64,000 bases of DNA from Flavobacterium sp. LHD-80 (GCF_030929605.1 NZ_JAVFVS010000014.1:1-64000); one strand, 5' to 3'; numbered from the stretch's first letter, positions 1 through 9,802 are shown. Program-made: numbers and translations. Notes: generated from the sequence alone by a model not told the origin.

Positions 1-42
1 TGTTTTCTTACTTGAAATGAATGCTTGTTTATATCCTTGAAT

Positions 43-150
43 GCGTTAGGGATGGGAGCGGCATCCTTTTGCGGGAACATGAAGGTCTCTTTTATACGAA
101 ACTTCTCCCGCAAAAGATAAAGCGGACAGCCCGGCCCGGAGGGAAACGCC
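43..150. ncRNA. Structured RNA-like intergenic element
   Basis: This stretch is far richer in G and C than its surroundings and folds into nested stems. A perfect 11-bp stem pairs 66-76 with 106-116, ggatg at 50-54 can pair with catcc at 62-66, and the ends GCGTT (43-47) and AACGC (145-149) can close the whole element. From memory, similar elements with a conserved GCGTTAGGGAT end and an AGCCCGGCCC block recur in Flavobacterium intergenic regions, but I cannot name a family and the direction of transcription is unknown. It lies downstream of the minus-strand gene ending at 205, so it could also be a 3' element of that transcript. Confidence 0.45.
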
Positions 151-204
151 ATAAATAACTTTACTTTCTAATTTGTAGTTTAATTTTTAGCTATAATTAA
201 TTTA

Positions 205-969
205 TTAAAGTGCTTCGTACCAATTTAAAATATGATCCGCTACAATTTCCCAGCCTGGTTCTCCACAAATGAAATGACTTTTACCGTCGAATATTTTGAT
301 GTCTACACGACCGTTTTTATATTTTTGCGCAATTGTTTCGGTAAGACTTGGTGGGAAGATATGATCACTGCCACCGCCGATAAATAAAATTGGTTCATGT
401 GACTTTTTGAAATCGATATTCGAAAAGGAATTTAAAACTAATTCTCGACTAACTTTATAGCTTTCTGGTACTGCAAATTTCTCAAACGCCTTTTGCTTTT
501 CAGCTTGTGGAATCGTATTAAAAAATGCATAATCATACCATTCTCGGCTTCCCATGAAATATTTGCCTGAAGAAAAGAAACCAAAGGCTGGTAATACGGT
601 TTTTAAGGTCTGGAATGGCGGAAAAACATTTTTTGGAGGAGCTCCGTCGATACTTACTCCGGCTGTGGCTTTTCCTAACTCGACTAATTTCAGTGCGGCC
701 ATACCAGCCATCGAATGTCCTATTACTAAAGGTTTTTCAGGTAAAGTATTAATCAATTTGATTATATTGTTTACAACATCTATAAAACCGGTTTGAACTA
801 AGTCTGGATGGACGTTTGTTCTAAGATCGGCTGGATTTCCGTCGTGTCCTGGATTTGCAGGTGTATAAACTTTATATCCTTTTTTTTCGTAGTGCTCTTT
901 CCATTCGGTCCAAGTGTTGTCGTTTACAAAATTTCCGTGAATGAGTACAATTGTTTTTGATTTTGACAT
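205..969 (-). CDS. Alpha/beta-fold hydrolase
   Basis: This 254-residue protein has the layout of a soluble alpha/beta hydrolase of the esterase/haloperoxidase type. The oxyanion-side HG motif is near residue 11 (IVLIHGNF). The nucleophile elbow is GHSMAG with Ser86, the likely acid is Asp202 (GGSDH) and the likely base His232 (GKSHF). No signal peptide is seen, so it should act in the cytoplasm. Its start lies 7 bp after the end of the upstream isochorismatase-like gene, so the two are probably co-transcribed from a minus-strand cluster that begins at 3505. The substrate cannot be read from the sequence; the two isochorismatase-like neighbours suggest small-molecule ester or amide chemistry. 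Confidence 0.85.
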   Translation of the reverse strand: MSKSKTIVLIHGNFVNDNTWTEWKEHYEKKGYKVYTPANPGHDGNPADLRTNVHPDLVQTGFIDVVNNIIKLINTLPEKPLVIGHSMAGMAALKLVELGKATAGVSIDGAPPKNVFPPFQTLKTVLPAFGFFSSGKYFMGSREWYDYAFFNTIPQAEKQKAFEKFAVPESYKVSRELVLNSFSNIDFKKSHEPILFIGGGSDHIFPPSLTETIAQKYKNGRVDIKIFDGKSHFICGEPGWEIVADHILNWYEAL

Positions 970-976
970 GATTATT

Positions 977-1516
977 TTATTTGATTAATGTTAAAATTTT
1001 TTTGAAGATTTCTTTTCTAGAGTCCTTAACAAGTTCATAAAGACACATTTCAATATTTGTCAAGCTTGCTCCTTTGTTTTGTAATTTTTTTAAAGCCAAA
1101 TCAATACTTTCTTTTGATCGAGAAGAAACACAGTCTATCACAATTTCAACTTCAAAATTATTTGATAGTAATCCTATAGCAGTTTGATAGACGCAAATAT
1201 GTGCTTCTATGCCACAGATTAACCATTGTTTTTTGTTCGAATTTATAATTGACTGCTTGAAATCGGTATTTTCAAAAGCATTGAAAGTATATTTTTCTAT
1301 TGGTTTTTGATTTGACAATAATATTTCAAGTTCTGCTATAGTTGAACCAAGCCCTTTCGGATTTTGTTCAGCCCAAATTATCGGAATCGAGAGTATTTGA
1401 CAACCACGGATTAGTTTTTCAAGGTTTGATACTAATTTTTCACTTTCGTTCACAATACGAGCAAGTTTTCCTTGGACATCTATTAGAATTAATCCTGTGT
1501 TTTCGTTTGACAGCAT
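977..1516 (-). CDS. Isochorismatase-like cysteine hydrolase
   Basis: The 179-residue protein has the isochorismatase/nicotinamidase fold. The expected catalytic triad is visible: Asp13 in LILIDVQ, Lys75 in the stretch before FNAFENTDF, and Cys108 in GIEAHICVYQT. Length is normal for the short family members that hydrolyse amides or act as YcaC-like hydrolases. No export signal is present. It sits between an SRPBCC-like gene upstream and the alpha/beta hydrolase downstream, with short gaps that suggest an operon. A second, clearly divergent member of the same superfamily lies two genes upstream. The substrate is not identifiable; nicotinamidase is less likely because the usual metal-ligand histidine motif is not evident. 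Confidence 0.85.
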   Translation of the reverse strand: MLSNENTGLILIDVQGKLARIVNESEKLVSNLEKLIRGCQILSIPIIWAEQNPKGLGSTIAELEILLSNQKPIEKYTFNAFENTDFKQSIINSNKKQWLICGIEAHICVYQTAIGLLSNNFEVEIVIDCVSSRSKESIDLALKKLQNKGASLTNIEMCLYELVKDSRKEIFKKILTLIK

Positions 1517-1596
1517 GAATCTTAATTATTAAATTTAATCTTTAAATTTCCTTTTCGTTAAGGATTTAATTAAATGCTATTTTTCTTCTGATCTTT

Positions 1597-2127
1597 CTAA
1601 AACCATATTCCTTTGCTTGCTTTTGCTTCTATATCTTTGGCAAAAAGTGGTGTTTCTTCGTTGTTGTGTTTAATTAAATTCTGAAGCATTTCATCTGTAA
1701 CTAATTTATAATCAGTTATTTTTAATGAATCTAGTAAAGTTATAAAATCTGGAGTCGAGTTTACCACAACATGATTAAAAAGTTCACAGCTCGACGAATC
1801 ATGTTTTTTTATTCTTAATTCCCAGATAATATGAAGCTTAGTTTTTCCAGTTGAAGCAATCGAGTCAGATATAGATTGCACGCGACAATGGTCTCTAAAG
1901 CTTATATTTTCGACATAATGTTGAATGAGTAGATTGCCTGCTATTTGTTCTACATTTATTGACATTCTCTTTCCTTTATCAGATATCGAATTTCCAGCTG
2001 CTAGATGATCTACTGAGCAGGCCTTATATTCAGAATCTTTTAAAGTAAAAAGCCATTCTGTGATATCAATACTTTCAAAAGGAGCATTTATAATTGCTTT
2101 GCAAGTACTTTCGGCTAATAATTTCAT
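1597..2127 (-). CDS. SRPBCC-like hypothetical protein
   Basis: A 176-residue soluble protein with alternating strands and a C-terminal amphipathic helix. The opening KAIINAPFESIDITEWLF, the basic loop around residues 50-55 and the strand-rich middle look like a START/SRPBCC lipid- or ligand-binding fold, but no catalytic motif is recognisable, so the fold call is tentative. Its start codon overlaps the stop of the upstream isochorismatase-like gene by 4 bp (ATGA), which strongly suggests translational coupling and a shared function. A small-ligand-binding partner for the neighbouring hydrolases would fit, but that is inference. Confidence 0.6.
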   Translation of the reverse strand: MKLLAESTCKAIINAPFESIDITEWLFTLKDSEYKACSVDHLAAGNSISDKGKRMSINVEQIAGNLLIQHYVENISFRDHCRVQSISDSIASTGKTKLHIIWELRIKKHDSSSCELFNHVVVNSTPDFITLLDSLKITDYKLVTDEMLQNLIKHNNEETPLFAKDIEAKASKGIWF

Positions 2128-2738
2128 TTCAAATTGGATATAAATTCATCAGCAGTCAACAGACTATGTCCGTAGTTAGGAAAGTTGGTTTCGACAGTTG
2201 CTTTAATTTCGTCCCAATTAATAGCACCGATTCCATCTTTTATTAAAGTTACATGATAACCTAATTCGACTCCATATCTTGCAGTAGAATCAATGCATGT
2301 ATTGGCTCTCATTCCGGCTAACACAATATGTGTTATACTGTGTTGCTTTAAAAGAAAGTCAAGATCAGTGTTGGCAAATCCGCTGGCTGTCCAGTGATTT
2401 TGAGCAATCAGGTCTTCTGGTTTTGGTTGCAGATCAGGATGAAATTCACCACCCCAGCTTCCCTTTTCAAAGAGTGTCAGTTTTAAGCTTCCCATGTGCG
2501 AGGGGGATAAAAAATTCCAATTTAAATAGTCACCTTTTTGAGTTTTTCTATGCGGTGCATAAATAATCTTAATTTTATTTTTCCTGCATTCGTCAACCAG
2601 TTTTATTAAATTAGGGATTACATTGTTTTCTATCACGGTTTGTTTTACTGCATCCCACAATTTGCCACCTTCTGAAAGGAAATCATTGTAAGGATCTATT
2701 AAAATCAAAGCCGTTTTACCAAATTGATTTGTTTTCAT
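2124..2738 (-). CDS. Isochorismatase-family cysteine hydrolase (second copy)
   Basis: This 204-residue protein has Asp15 in LILIDPYNDF and the catalytic Cys148 in AGMRANTCIDST, both hallmarks of the isochorismatase-like superfamily. Where the smaller paralogue has a lysine six residues before the conserved Phe of SGFANTDLD, this protein has His115 (NHWTASGF). I recall an EHW-type subfamily with that arrangement, so this may be a subfamily trait and not a defect. The stop codon overlaps the start of the SRPBCC-like gene by 4 bp. It is the second gene after the putative start of the cluster at 3505, 23 bp downstream of the secreted protein. Cytoplasmic; substrate unknown. Confidence 0.85.
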   Translation of the reverse strand: MKTNQFGKTALILIDPYNDFLSEGGKLWDAVKQTVIENNVIPNLIKLVDECRKNKIKIIYAPHRKTQKGDYLNWNFLSPSHMGSLKLTLFEKGSWGGEFHPDLQPKPEDLIAQNHWTASGFANTDLDFLLKQHSITHIVLAGMRANTCIDSTARYGVELGYHVTLIKDGIGAINWDEIKATVETNFPNYGHSLLTADEFISNLK

Positions 2739-2761
2739 TTGATTTAGGTTTAAGAATGATT

Positions 2762-3505
2762 TTATTTGACAGAATATGGCAATGAAAGATTACCACTTGC
2801 AACCGTATACACTTTGTAAACACCCAGCATTGGTTTGGTTCCTTCGCCTTCATGTGAGCCTCCGGCTCCTGTGCTTACTTCCATATAACAGCTTACTGCA
2901 TCAAATTTGAAATTGGTTTTGTTGTTTATTCTAAAGTCTGGTACAATGACTTTTATGGAATTTCCTTTTGCAACTATATTGAAACCAGGGCTGTCCATAT
3001 ACATTGCCATTCCAGGATTTGTTGGAGGCAAAACCACATTTGGGTCTCCCTTTGTAAATTCTTTCACTGAAAGTCCTCCGCCAACGCGCTTGTCTTCAAC
3101 CAACAGAACCCAATGTGCGTGCCAGATTAGACCATCATTTAAATAATTTCCGTCGAGATTTTCATCCCAAAGTGGTGTATCTTCAAAATCGGGGTGTGAG
3201 GTAAGGGCGAGTGCCACAATTCCTTCGGCCTGACCGAAACCTATATCAGATGATTTTAAAGTAGTTGGGAAAACGTAGGCTAAAACTGGAGCGCCATTTA
3301 ATTGTCCGACTGGCTTGGGCATCGTTTTTCCAGCAGTTCCTTCTACTTTGATGTCCCAAATGGTAAGACCTAAATCTGCTTTATGCGTAATTACTGCCGA
3401 CTTTATTTTAAAATCACTGTTGTTGTAAGTACTGCATTTGTCGCAAGCTTTTGCAGCACTATAACTCAAAAAGAGAATTAATAATAGCAATATTGACTTT
3501 TTCAT
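2762..3505 (-). CDS. Secreted protein of unknown function
   Basis: The 247-residue product begins with a clear signal peptide (KKSILLLLILFLSYSAAKA) and is therefore exported. The mature part opens with a CDKC pair and contains a conserved-looking WHAHWVLL segment and many short strands, suggesting a compact beta domain in the periplasm. I do not recognise a named family. It is the first gene of the minus-strand cluster and lies 23 bp before the larger isochorismatase-like gene. The CxxC pair and paired histidines could bind a metal, but this is speculation. Confidence 0.65.
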   Translation of the reverse strand: MKKSILLLLILFLSYSAAKACDKCSTYNNSDFKIKSAVITHKADLGLTIWDIKVEGTAGKTMPKPVGQLNGAPVLAYVFPTTLKSSDIGFGQAEGIVALALTSHPDFEDTPLWDENLDGNYLNDGLIWHAHWVLLVEDKRVGGGLSVKEFTKGDPNVVLPPTNPGMAMYMDSPGFNIVAKGNSIKVIVPDFRINNKTNFKFDAVSCYMEVSTGAGGSHEGEGTKPMLGVYKVYTVASGNLSLPYSVK

Positions 3506-3689
3506 GATAAGTGGTTTTAAGGATTAATTATTCTTAAGAAACCAATTTACATGCCATGCCAGAAAAAGCCTGTTTACAGTCGTTCTAACAACTTTTTATT
3601 GCTTAAAAAGCACTATATTTCGCTAAACAGATTTAGATTCGTGAGATTTCGCTATCATAAAAAGCATAATATAAAACGTTGTTTTTTAA

Positions 3690-5090
3690 TTACTTTACCT
3701 TTTGATTTATTGGGAAATCTTTTGAAAATTCGATTTTAAGAATTGTTCCGTTTTGATTCTCTAAAGAAAATTCGGCATCTAAATCGTCGCTTAAACCTTT
3801 GATAAGACTCAATCCAAAAGAATTGATTTTTTTAGCATTCATATTGGTATCAAAGCCAATTCCGTTGTCGGAAATAGTAAGTAAATATCTGTTTTCAGAA
3901 GTTGCCTCAAGTGTAATATGAATCATTCCTGTTCGATCAGTTGGGAAAGCGTATTTAATAGAATTTGTTATGGATTCATTTAAAATAAGTCCAATCGGCA
4001 CCGCCTGAGCAACATCTAATTCCAATGGATCAATTTTTAAATCAAAGCGAATTCGCTGGCCAAGTGAAAAAGATTCTTTTAAATATTCAACCAATTCCTT
4101 AATGTAATTGGGCATATTAATCGTCGAAATATTCTCAGAATTATATAATTTCTGATGAATTAAAGACATGGAATGAATACGATGCTGGCTGTTTTTAATG
4201 GCAGATAGCGCCATATCATTTTCCAGATAAGCAGATTGTGAATTAAGCAGACTAATTACTGTTTGAAGATTATTTTTTACACGATGATGAATTTCTTTTA
4301 AAAGCCATTCTTTTTCATCAAGCAAATGCCTCAGATTAATGTTTTTCTGATTGATTTCTTTTTCTTTTAATTCTAATTCGGCATTAGTTCTTTGTTTTAG
4401 ACGGTATCGATTGTACAATAAGGCAATAAAAAGAACCAATAAAATCAAACTCCAAATAGAAAGTGTATTTAATAATTTTGATTTTTTTAATGCCGTTTCC
4501 TGCAAATCAGTTTCTTTATCTAGTAATTTGATTTTCTGTTCTTTATTTTCAGTTTCATATTGAATTCGAAGCTCTTCAATCTGCTTGTTTTTAGTATAAT
4601 CTAAGAGAGAATCACTCATTTTTTTATATAATTTATGATGTTCTAAAGCCGATTTAAAATCGCCACTCAACGAATCTAATTTATATAAAGACATTTGTAA
4701 TGCTTCTGAATTGTAGTTCTGTCGGTATTTTTTTGAAACTGCATCAATCTTATCGATATACAATTTCGTTTTTTGCAGGTTTTTTCGATTCGCATAAAAC
4801 AAAGCAATAGAAGAATAGGTGTTGCATACATCTCGATAGGTTTGTGGTGAGTCCAAACCATCAGCAGCTTCTCCGGCTTTTATAAAATACTGTTCTGCCG
4901 TGCCATAATTTTTAATTCGCGCATAGCAATTTGCGTAGCCAAAATTCATAAGCATATTGTCAAACTTATTTGGAGGCGGATATTTGCTTGTTATCGAATT
5001 CATGTATTCAATAGCCTCTTTATTCTTTCCTTTCATCGACAAAGCAGCTGTAGCCGTAATAAAACTTTTGTACCAACTTCCGCTATTATA
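3690..5090 (-). pseudogene. 5'-truncated TPR sensor histidine kinase (HisKA_2 type)
   Basis: The C-terminal 450 residues of a sensor kinase are intact. TPR-like helices cover about residues 1-150, a coiled coil leads to one membrane span (about 190-211), then comes a HisKA_2 dimerisation domain with IHHRVKNNLQT (His252/253). The HATPase part follows with an N box (LNESITNSIKYAFP), DNGIGFD and a glycine-rich FGLSLIKGL motif. The frame stays open upstream of the TTG at 5042 to a stop near 5140, but no ATG and no signal peptide or first TPRs are present. The open frame enters GH127-type sequence on the other strand near 5090. Such kinases normally carry a periplasmic signal peptide and more TPRs, so roughly the first third is missing. 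A shortened protein from an internal start is possible. Confidence 0.75.
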
Positions 5091-6104
5091 TGTGGTTTGG
5101 CCATAGGTGACACTTCCTATATGGATGCTCTAGAAAGAGCAACTTTTAACGCGATGCCTTCGCAAACAACTGAAAATTACAACGAAAAACAATATTTTCA
5201 GATGGCAAATCAAATCGAGATTCAGCGTGGCGTTTATGCATTTTCACTTCCTTTTGACAGACAAATGAATAATGTTTTGGGTGCAAGAAGCGGTTATACC
5301 TGTTGTTATGCCAATATGCATCAGGGTTGGACAAAGTTCGCGCAGCATTTGTGGTACAAAAATAAAAGCAACGGAATTGCAGCTTTAATTTACAGTCCAA
5401 ATGTGCTTTCTACAACCGTTGGAGCAGAAAAGCAGAAAATTGCAATTACTGAAAATACACAATATCCATTCAACGATAATATTGATTTTCAGATGGAAAT
5501 GAAAAAATCAGTTCAATTCCAGTTTCAGCTTCGTATTCCGACTTGGTGTACAAATGCTGAAATTTACGTAAACAATCAAAAAGTAAGTTTTGAAACGAAA
5601 AACGGAATTGTAACGTTGGATCAAAAATGGAATAATAAAGATAAGATCACTTTAAAACTTCCGATGAAAGTTCAAGCGTCATCTTGGGCAGATAATTCGA
5701 AAACTATTGAAAGAGGGCCATTAGTTTACGCTTTAAAAATGGAAGAAAAGTGGGATAAAGCCAATCAGGAAAATGAAGGCGAATATTTCATATTAAATTC
5801 TTCCTCAAAATGGAATTACGGTTTATGGGAAGAATCAGTAAAAGATTTGGATAAGAATGTTCAAGTAAAACAAATTGGTTTAAAGGAAAATTTCAAATGG
5901 AATTTAGAAAATGCTCCAATTGAACTGACTATAAAATCAAAACAAATTCCGGATTGGAAAGCGGTAAACGGCTTGGCTTATTTGCCAGTTTCAGGAAGAG
6001 ACGGCGTTTACAAAGGAAATGTTGATGCTAATTTGGAAACGATAACGTTGGTTCCAATTGGTTTTACAAAACTTAGAGTTGTTGCATTTCCGTTGGTAAA
6101 ATAA
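5091..6104 (+). pseudogene. 5'-truncated GH127-type glycosidase
   Basis: The 335 readable residues match the C-terminal half of a DUF1680/GH127-type beta-L-arabinofuranosidase. They begin in the helix that normally follows the catalytic centre (GDTSYMDALERATFNAMPSQ), keep the paired cysteines of the zinc site (SGYTCCYANMHQG), and then run through the beta-sandwich domains, including RGPLVYALKMEE. Relatives are roughly 650-800 residues. The signal peptide and the half that carries the catalytic Glu and the ExC zinc ligands are absent, and no ATG or plausible ribosome site precedes the fragment; the only possible start is a TTG at 5097. The loss occurs exactly where the kinase on the other strand is cut. 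It is probably inactive and was the third GH127-type enzyme of this locus. Confidence 0.8.
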
Positions 6105-6145
6105 GAACGCTATAAATTTAATTTGCCTTTTTTTTATTTTTTATG

Positions 6146-6179
6146 ACCCGCAAATTCGTTTGCGGGTTTTTTATTTTTT
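6146..6179 (+). terminator. Rho-independent terminator after the truncated GH127 gene
   Basis: A perfect 9-bp stem (acccgcaaa / tttgcgggt) encloses a TTCG tetraloop and is followed by a T-rich tract. It ends transcription of the GH127 remnant before the next gene starts at 6356. Confidence 0.85.
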
Positions 6180-6355
6180 GAATCAAATGCTACGATTTTT
6201 TTTTGATAATTAAATAAAACGTTGATGAATCAGTAATTAATAGGTTTTGGTACGAAAAGTTGCTAATATGAGACAATTCGAATAGAAGTTTTTAGACCTA
6301 AAAATTACCTTAGAAGTCTATTTACTAATCTATTAACCCAAATAAACCAAAAATT

Positions 6356-9300
6356 ATGAGAAGACGATTACTCGGTTATCTGCATTTTCTTTACCAAAAG
6401 AAAAGCAGTATTTTTTTAACTCAAAACAACAGAAAACAGCAAAGTTGGAAATTTCAATTTGCCATGATTTTCACTTTGTTGTTGACTGTAAATTCGATTT
6501 TGGCGCAGACCAAAACGATTACCAAAGATCAATATTATGACAAAACTTTAGCCATGCTTATAGGAAGCTGTGGCGGCGTTGTAACTGGTTATGAATACTT
6601 AAAAGTATACAATACGCCAGATGGATATTACCAAGCCGGAGCAACCGTAAAAGAACCTGTTGAACCGCTTTTGGGATTGCCAGACAGCTGGTTTGTTTTA
6701 TTAAACGGAACACTTGGCGGAACTACTAGAGATGAATTTAATTATTTCTCTAATTACGAAGACGGAAAAATTTATTCTGATGATGATCAGCATGTTGAAG
6801 TTTTTAATCAGCATATTTTTGAAAAATTCGGACCTTCTGTTTCATATCAGGATATTCGAAAAGAATGGGTTGACCATGATTTGAGAGATTTTGGAGGGAC
6901 TTCTGATGCTTTAGGATTAATGAACAGCAAGAATTTAATTGCGCCACTATTCGGAAAAAGAGAAAATGGCAATAACGGGCATTGGCTTCCAGAATGTTAT
7001 ATCGAACACGAAATGATGGGTGCCACTTTCCCTGGAATGCCATACAAAGCAGCCGATTATGTAGAGAAATTTTCGAGTATGTCAGGCCAAGGCGAAGCTT
7101 TGACTTGGGGACAATATTGGGCAGCCGCACATGCAATCGCTTATTTTGAAACCGATGCCAGAGTAGTGCTTCAGAAGTCGATGGAAGTTGTTCCAGGAAA
7201 CAGTTGGATTCGCGGTATGTATGACGTTGCTGTCGCGCTTCATCAAAAATATCCAAATGACTGGCGCGCCGCAGTTCGTGAATTATGGACTGAAAAATAT
7301 CGAAATTTCTATGCTTTTGGTTATGATAAAGTCATGCTTTTAAGCGATCCAAATCACGGAACAGGTTTTCTAGCCATTTTGTATGGACAAAATGATTATA
7401 TGGAAACCTTGAAAATCTGTTCTTTGGCTGGCGGTGACGGCGATTGTACGGCAGCAAATGTTTGCGGTATGATGGGAATTATCAAAGGAATGGCTGGAAC
7501 GCCTCAGGCTTTTATTGATCATATTTATAAAAACGGAACGGGTGTGTGGATCAACGATACAGCGCACGGATTGCACATGCACAAAGATTTCCCGAGAGAC
7601 AGTAAATTCACTGATTTGGCTTCTCAGTTTCAAAAAAATGCAGAACGTATTTTGCGTGCTAACGACGGAACAGTTACAGGAAGTTCTTATATCATTAAAA
7701 ATGAAACTAGTATTGCTAAAATTTCATCTGTAAATTATGATTTTGAAAAAGGTGATTTAACGAATTGGAATACTTGGAATTCGACAGGAAGCAGTAATAC
7801 CATTTGGGCAGAAAAACAATATAATGCCACTACAAAAGCAAGTTTTGCCGCAACAGGTTTGTATAAAGGAACTGTTATTACAGATTCAAATACTTCAGAA
7901 GCCAAATTATATCAAACGATTACGGGCTTAAAACCAAATACAACTTATAAAATCGAAGGTAGAATCAATAGCGCTGCAGGAAGAGAAGCGCGTTTTTATG
8001 CAGAGAATTATGGTGGAAATTACGTTTATGCTTCCATGCTAAACGGACTTACAGCGTTTCCGTATAAATATCTTTACATCAAAACTGGAGCATCAAATAC
8101 TTCTGTAAATGTTGGACTTCACGCCGTTCCAACAACAAATGCCAGTAAATGGTGTAATATTGATGACATTATCATTACTGAAGTGCCAACAATTCCAATC
8201 ACGACTTACGAGGCAGAAAGTGCAACTTTAGCGGGTGGCGCTTCTACGGCAACATCGGCAAGTGCAAGCGGAACAAGTTATATAACTGGCTTATCATCAG
8301 CAAGTGCATCGGTGACTTTTAATATTACTTCTGATTATAAAGGCGAAAAAGTAGTTCGTATTTATTATGCGAATTCGGGAAATAAAATTTTGCAAGCGCT
8401 TGAAGTCAACGGTATCAATATTGGGAATGTTGAATTTATGGATACGGGAGTTGCAACTGCTTTTTCGCAAAATTATATCGAAGCACCGTTAGATTTAAAT
8501 AATGGAGCAAACACGATTAAAATTGTAGGAGCGACAAATGGCGTAAACATCGATAAAATTGAAGTGTTGAATTCGTACAACGGAACAAAACCGGGAGACG
8601 ACTCAGATATTATTTCGGGAGGAATTTACAAAATAACCGTTCGTCACACAGGTAAAGCTTTGAATGTTAATGGTGTATCAAATGATAATGGCGCTTTATT
8701 CAGCCAATGGGATTATGTTGGAGGAGCCAATCAAAAGTTTAGAGTTGAAGCACTTGGCAACGGATCTTATGCTATTTATGCCGTTCACAGCAACAAAGCG
8801 GTCGATGTTTTAGGCTCTTCAACTGCAAATGATGCCTCGGTTGGGCAATGGGATTATGTGCATGGTGGGAATCAGCAATGGGGAATCATCAGCTTGAACA
8901 ATGGTTATTATAAATTGATGAACAACCATAGCGGAAAATGTCTGGAAGTTACAGGCGCAGGAACTACAAACGGAAGTTTAGTAACACAAAAGGATTATTC
9001 GGGAGCGAATAATCAGCAGTGGAATTTTGAAAAAATAGGCGATGCGACTGCTCCGGTTTCAAAAGGAATTTACAAAATCGTAAACCGAAACAGCGGAAAA
9101 GTAATTGATATTGCAGGCGTTTCTCAAAACAATGATGCCGCCGTTTCACAGTGGGATGATTTGGGAGGAACAAACCAAAAATTCCAAATCGAATTGACTT
9201 CTGGCGGTTATTATAAAATTACCGCTTTGCATTCGAATAAAGTAATCGGAATTGCTGCTTCATCAACTGCAAATGGTGGTGTTGCTACGCAACGAGAATA

Positions 9301-9802
9301 TATTTACGGAAATAATCAGCAATGGAGCATTGTTCCTGTTACTGGAAACTATTTCAAAATTATTAATCGTTTAAGTGGAAAAGCGCTTGAAGTTCCGGGT
9401 TCAAGTACGACAAACGGAACACAATTAGCGCAATTAGATTCGGGTACTGCAAACAATCAACAATGGACTTTTGTAAAACTGGATAATGGTCAAGGCGTTT
9501 TGGCTAAACCAGGAAAAACAGAAGAAGTGTTAAGCATTAACGAATCTGAAATTCAAAATTCTGATATCAAAGTAATTGTTTATCCAAACCCAACAAAAGG
9601 TTTGGTAAATGTTTCGATTCCAAATGCAGAGGAGGAAGTAACGATTCAGGTTTATGGAATTAATGGTAAAATCATTTACAATAAATCATTCGGAATTCAG
9701 AATTCGGTGAACTTAGATTTAAATGATTTGTCAAAAGGAATTTATATTATGAAAGTTAAATCAGGAAAGACAATTTCGACTCAAAAAATTGTTTTGAATT
9801 AA
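6356..9802 (+). CDS. T9SS-secreted ADP-ribosylglycohydrolase-like protein with CBM and ricin domains
   Basis: This 1148-residue protein has an N-terminal signal (hydrophobic FAMIFTLLLTVNSILAQ; ATG 6464 is an alternative start). A domain at about 60-440 resembles the ADP-ribosylglycohydrolase fold: SDDDQHVEV at 141-149 sits where TDDT-type metal ligands occur, and GGDGDCTAANVCG near 359 matches GGDxDTxA. The usual N-terminal GDxxG is altered (GSCGGVVTGYE). A jelly-roll module (460-613), a CBM6/35-like module starting EAESATLAGG (618-745), two ricin-type beta-trefoils with QQW repeats (755-890, 905-1045) and a T9SS type A sorting domain (YPNPTKG near 1080, to the end) follow. The carbohydrate-binding modules and locus position argue for action on a glycan outside the cell, not on ADP-ribosyl protein. 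It may be the surface enzyme of the locus. Confidence 0.8.
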   Translation: MRRRLLGYLHFLYQKKSSIFLTQNNRKQQSWKFQFAMIFTLLLTVNSILAQTKTITKDQYYDKTLAMLIGSCGGVVTGYEYLKVYNTPDGYYQAGATVKEPVEPLLGLPDSWFVLLNGTLGGTTRDEFNYFSNYEDGKIYSDDDQHVEVFNQHIFEKFGPSVSYQDIRKEWVDHDLRDFGGTSDALGLMNSKNLIAPLFGKRENGNNGHWLPECYIEHEMMGATFPGMPYKAADYVEKFSSMSGQGEALTWGQYWAAAHAIAYFETDARVVLQKSMEVVPGNSWIRGMYDVAVALHQKYPNDWRAAVRELWTEKYRNFYAFGYDKVMLLSDPNHGTGFLAILYGQNDYMETLKICSLAGGDGDCTAANVCGMMGIIKGMAGTPQAFIDHIYKNGTGVWINDTAHGLHMHKDFPRDSKFTDLASQFQKNAERILRANDGTVTGSSYIIKNETSIAKISSVNYDFEKGDLTNWNTWNSTGSSNTIWAEKQYNATTKASFAATGLYKGTVITDSNTSEAKLYQTITGLKPNTTYKIEGRINSAAGREARFYAENYGGNYVYASMLNGLTAFPYKYLYIKTGASNTSVNVGLHAVPTTNASKWCNIDDIIITEVPTIPITTYEAESATLAGGASTATSASASGTSYITGLSSASASVTFNITSDYKGEKVVRIYYANSGNKILQALEVNGINIGNVEFMDTGVATAFSQNYIEAPLDLNNGANTIKIVGATNGVNIDKIEVLNSYNGTKPGDDSDIISGGIYKITVRHTGKALNVNGVSNDNGALFSQWDYVGGANQKFRVEALGNGSYAIYAVHSNKAVDVLGSSTANDASVGQWDYVHGGNQQWGIISLNNGYYKLMNNHSGKCLEVTGAGTTNGSLVTQKDYSGANNQQWNFEKIGDATAPVSKGIYKIVNRNSGKVIDIAGVSQNNDAAVSQWDDLGGTNQKFQIELTSGGYYKITALHSNKVIGIAASSTANGGVATQREYIYGNNQQWSIVPVTGNYFKIINRLSGKALEVPGSSTTNGTQLAQLDSGTANNQQWTFVKLDNGQGVLAKPGKTEEVLSINESEIQNSDIKVIVYPNPTKGLVNVSIPNAEEEVTIQVYGINGKIIYNKSFGIQNSVNLDLNDLSKGIYIMKVKSGKTISTQKIVLN

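Noticed and set aside
3551..3739. Plus-strand 62-codon frame
   Set aside because: It overlaps the end of the histidine kinase on the other strand, has no family features and reads as noise.
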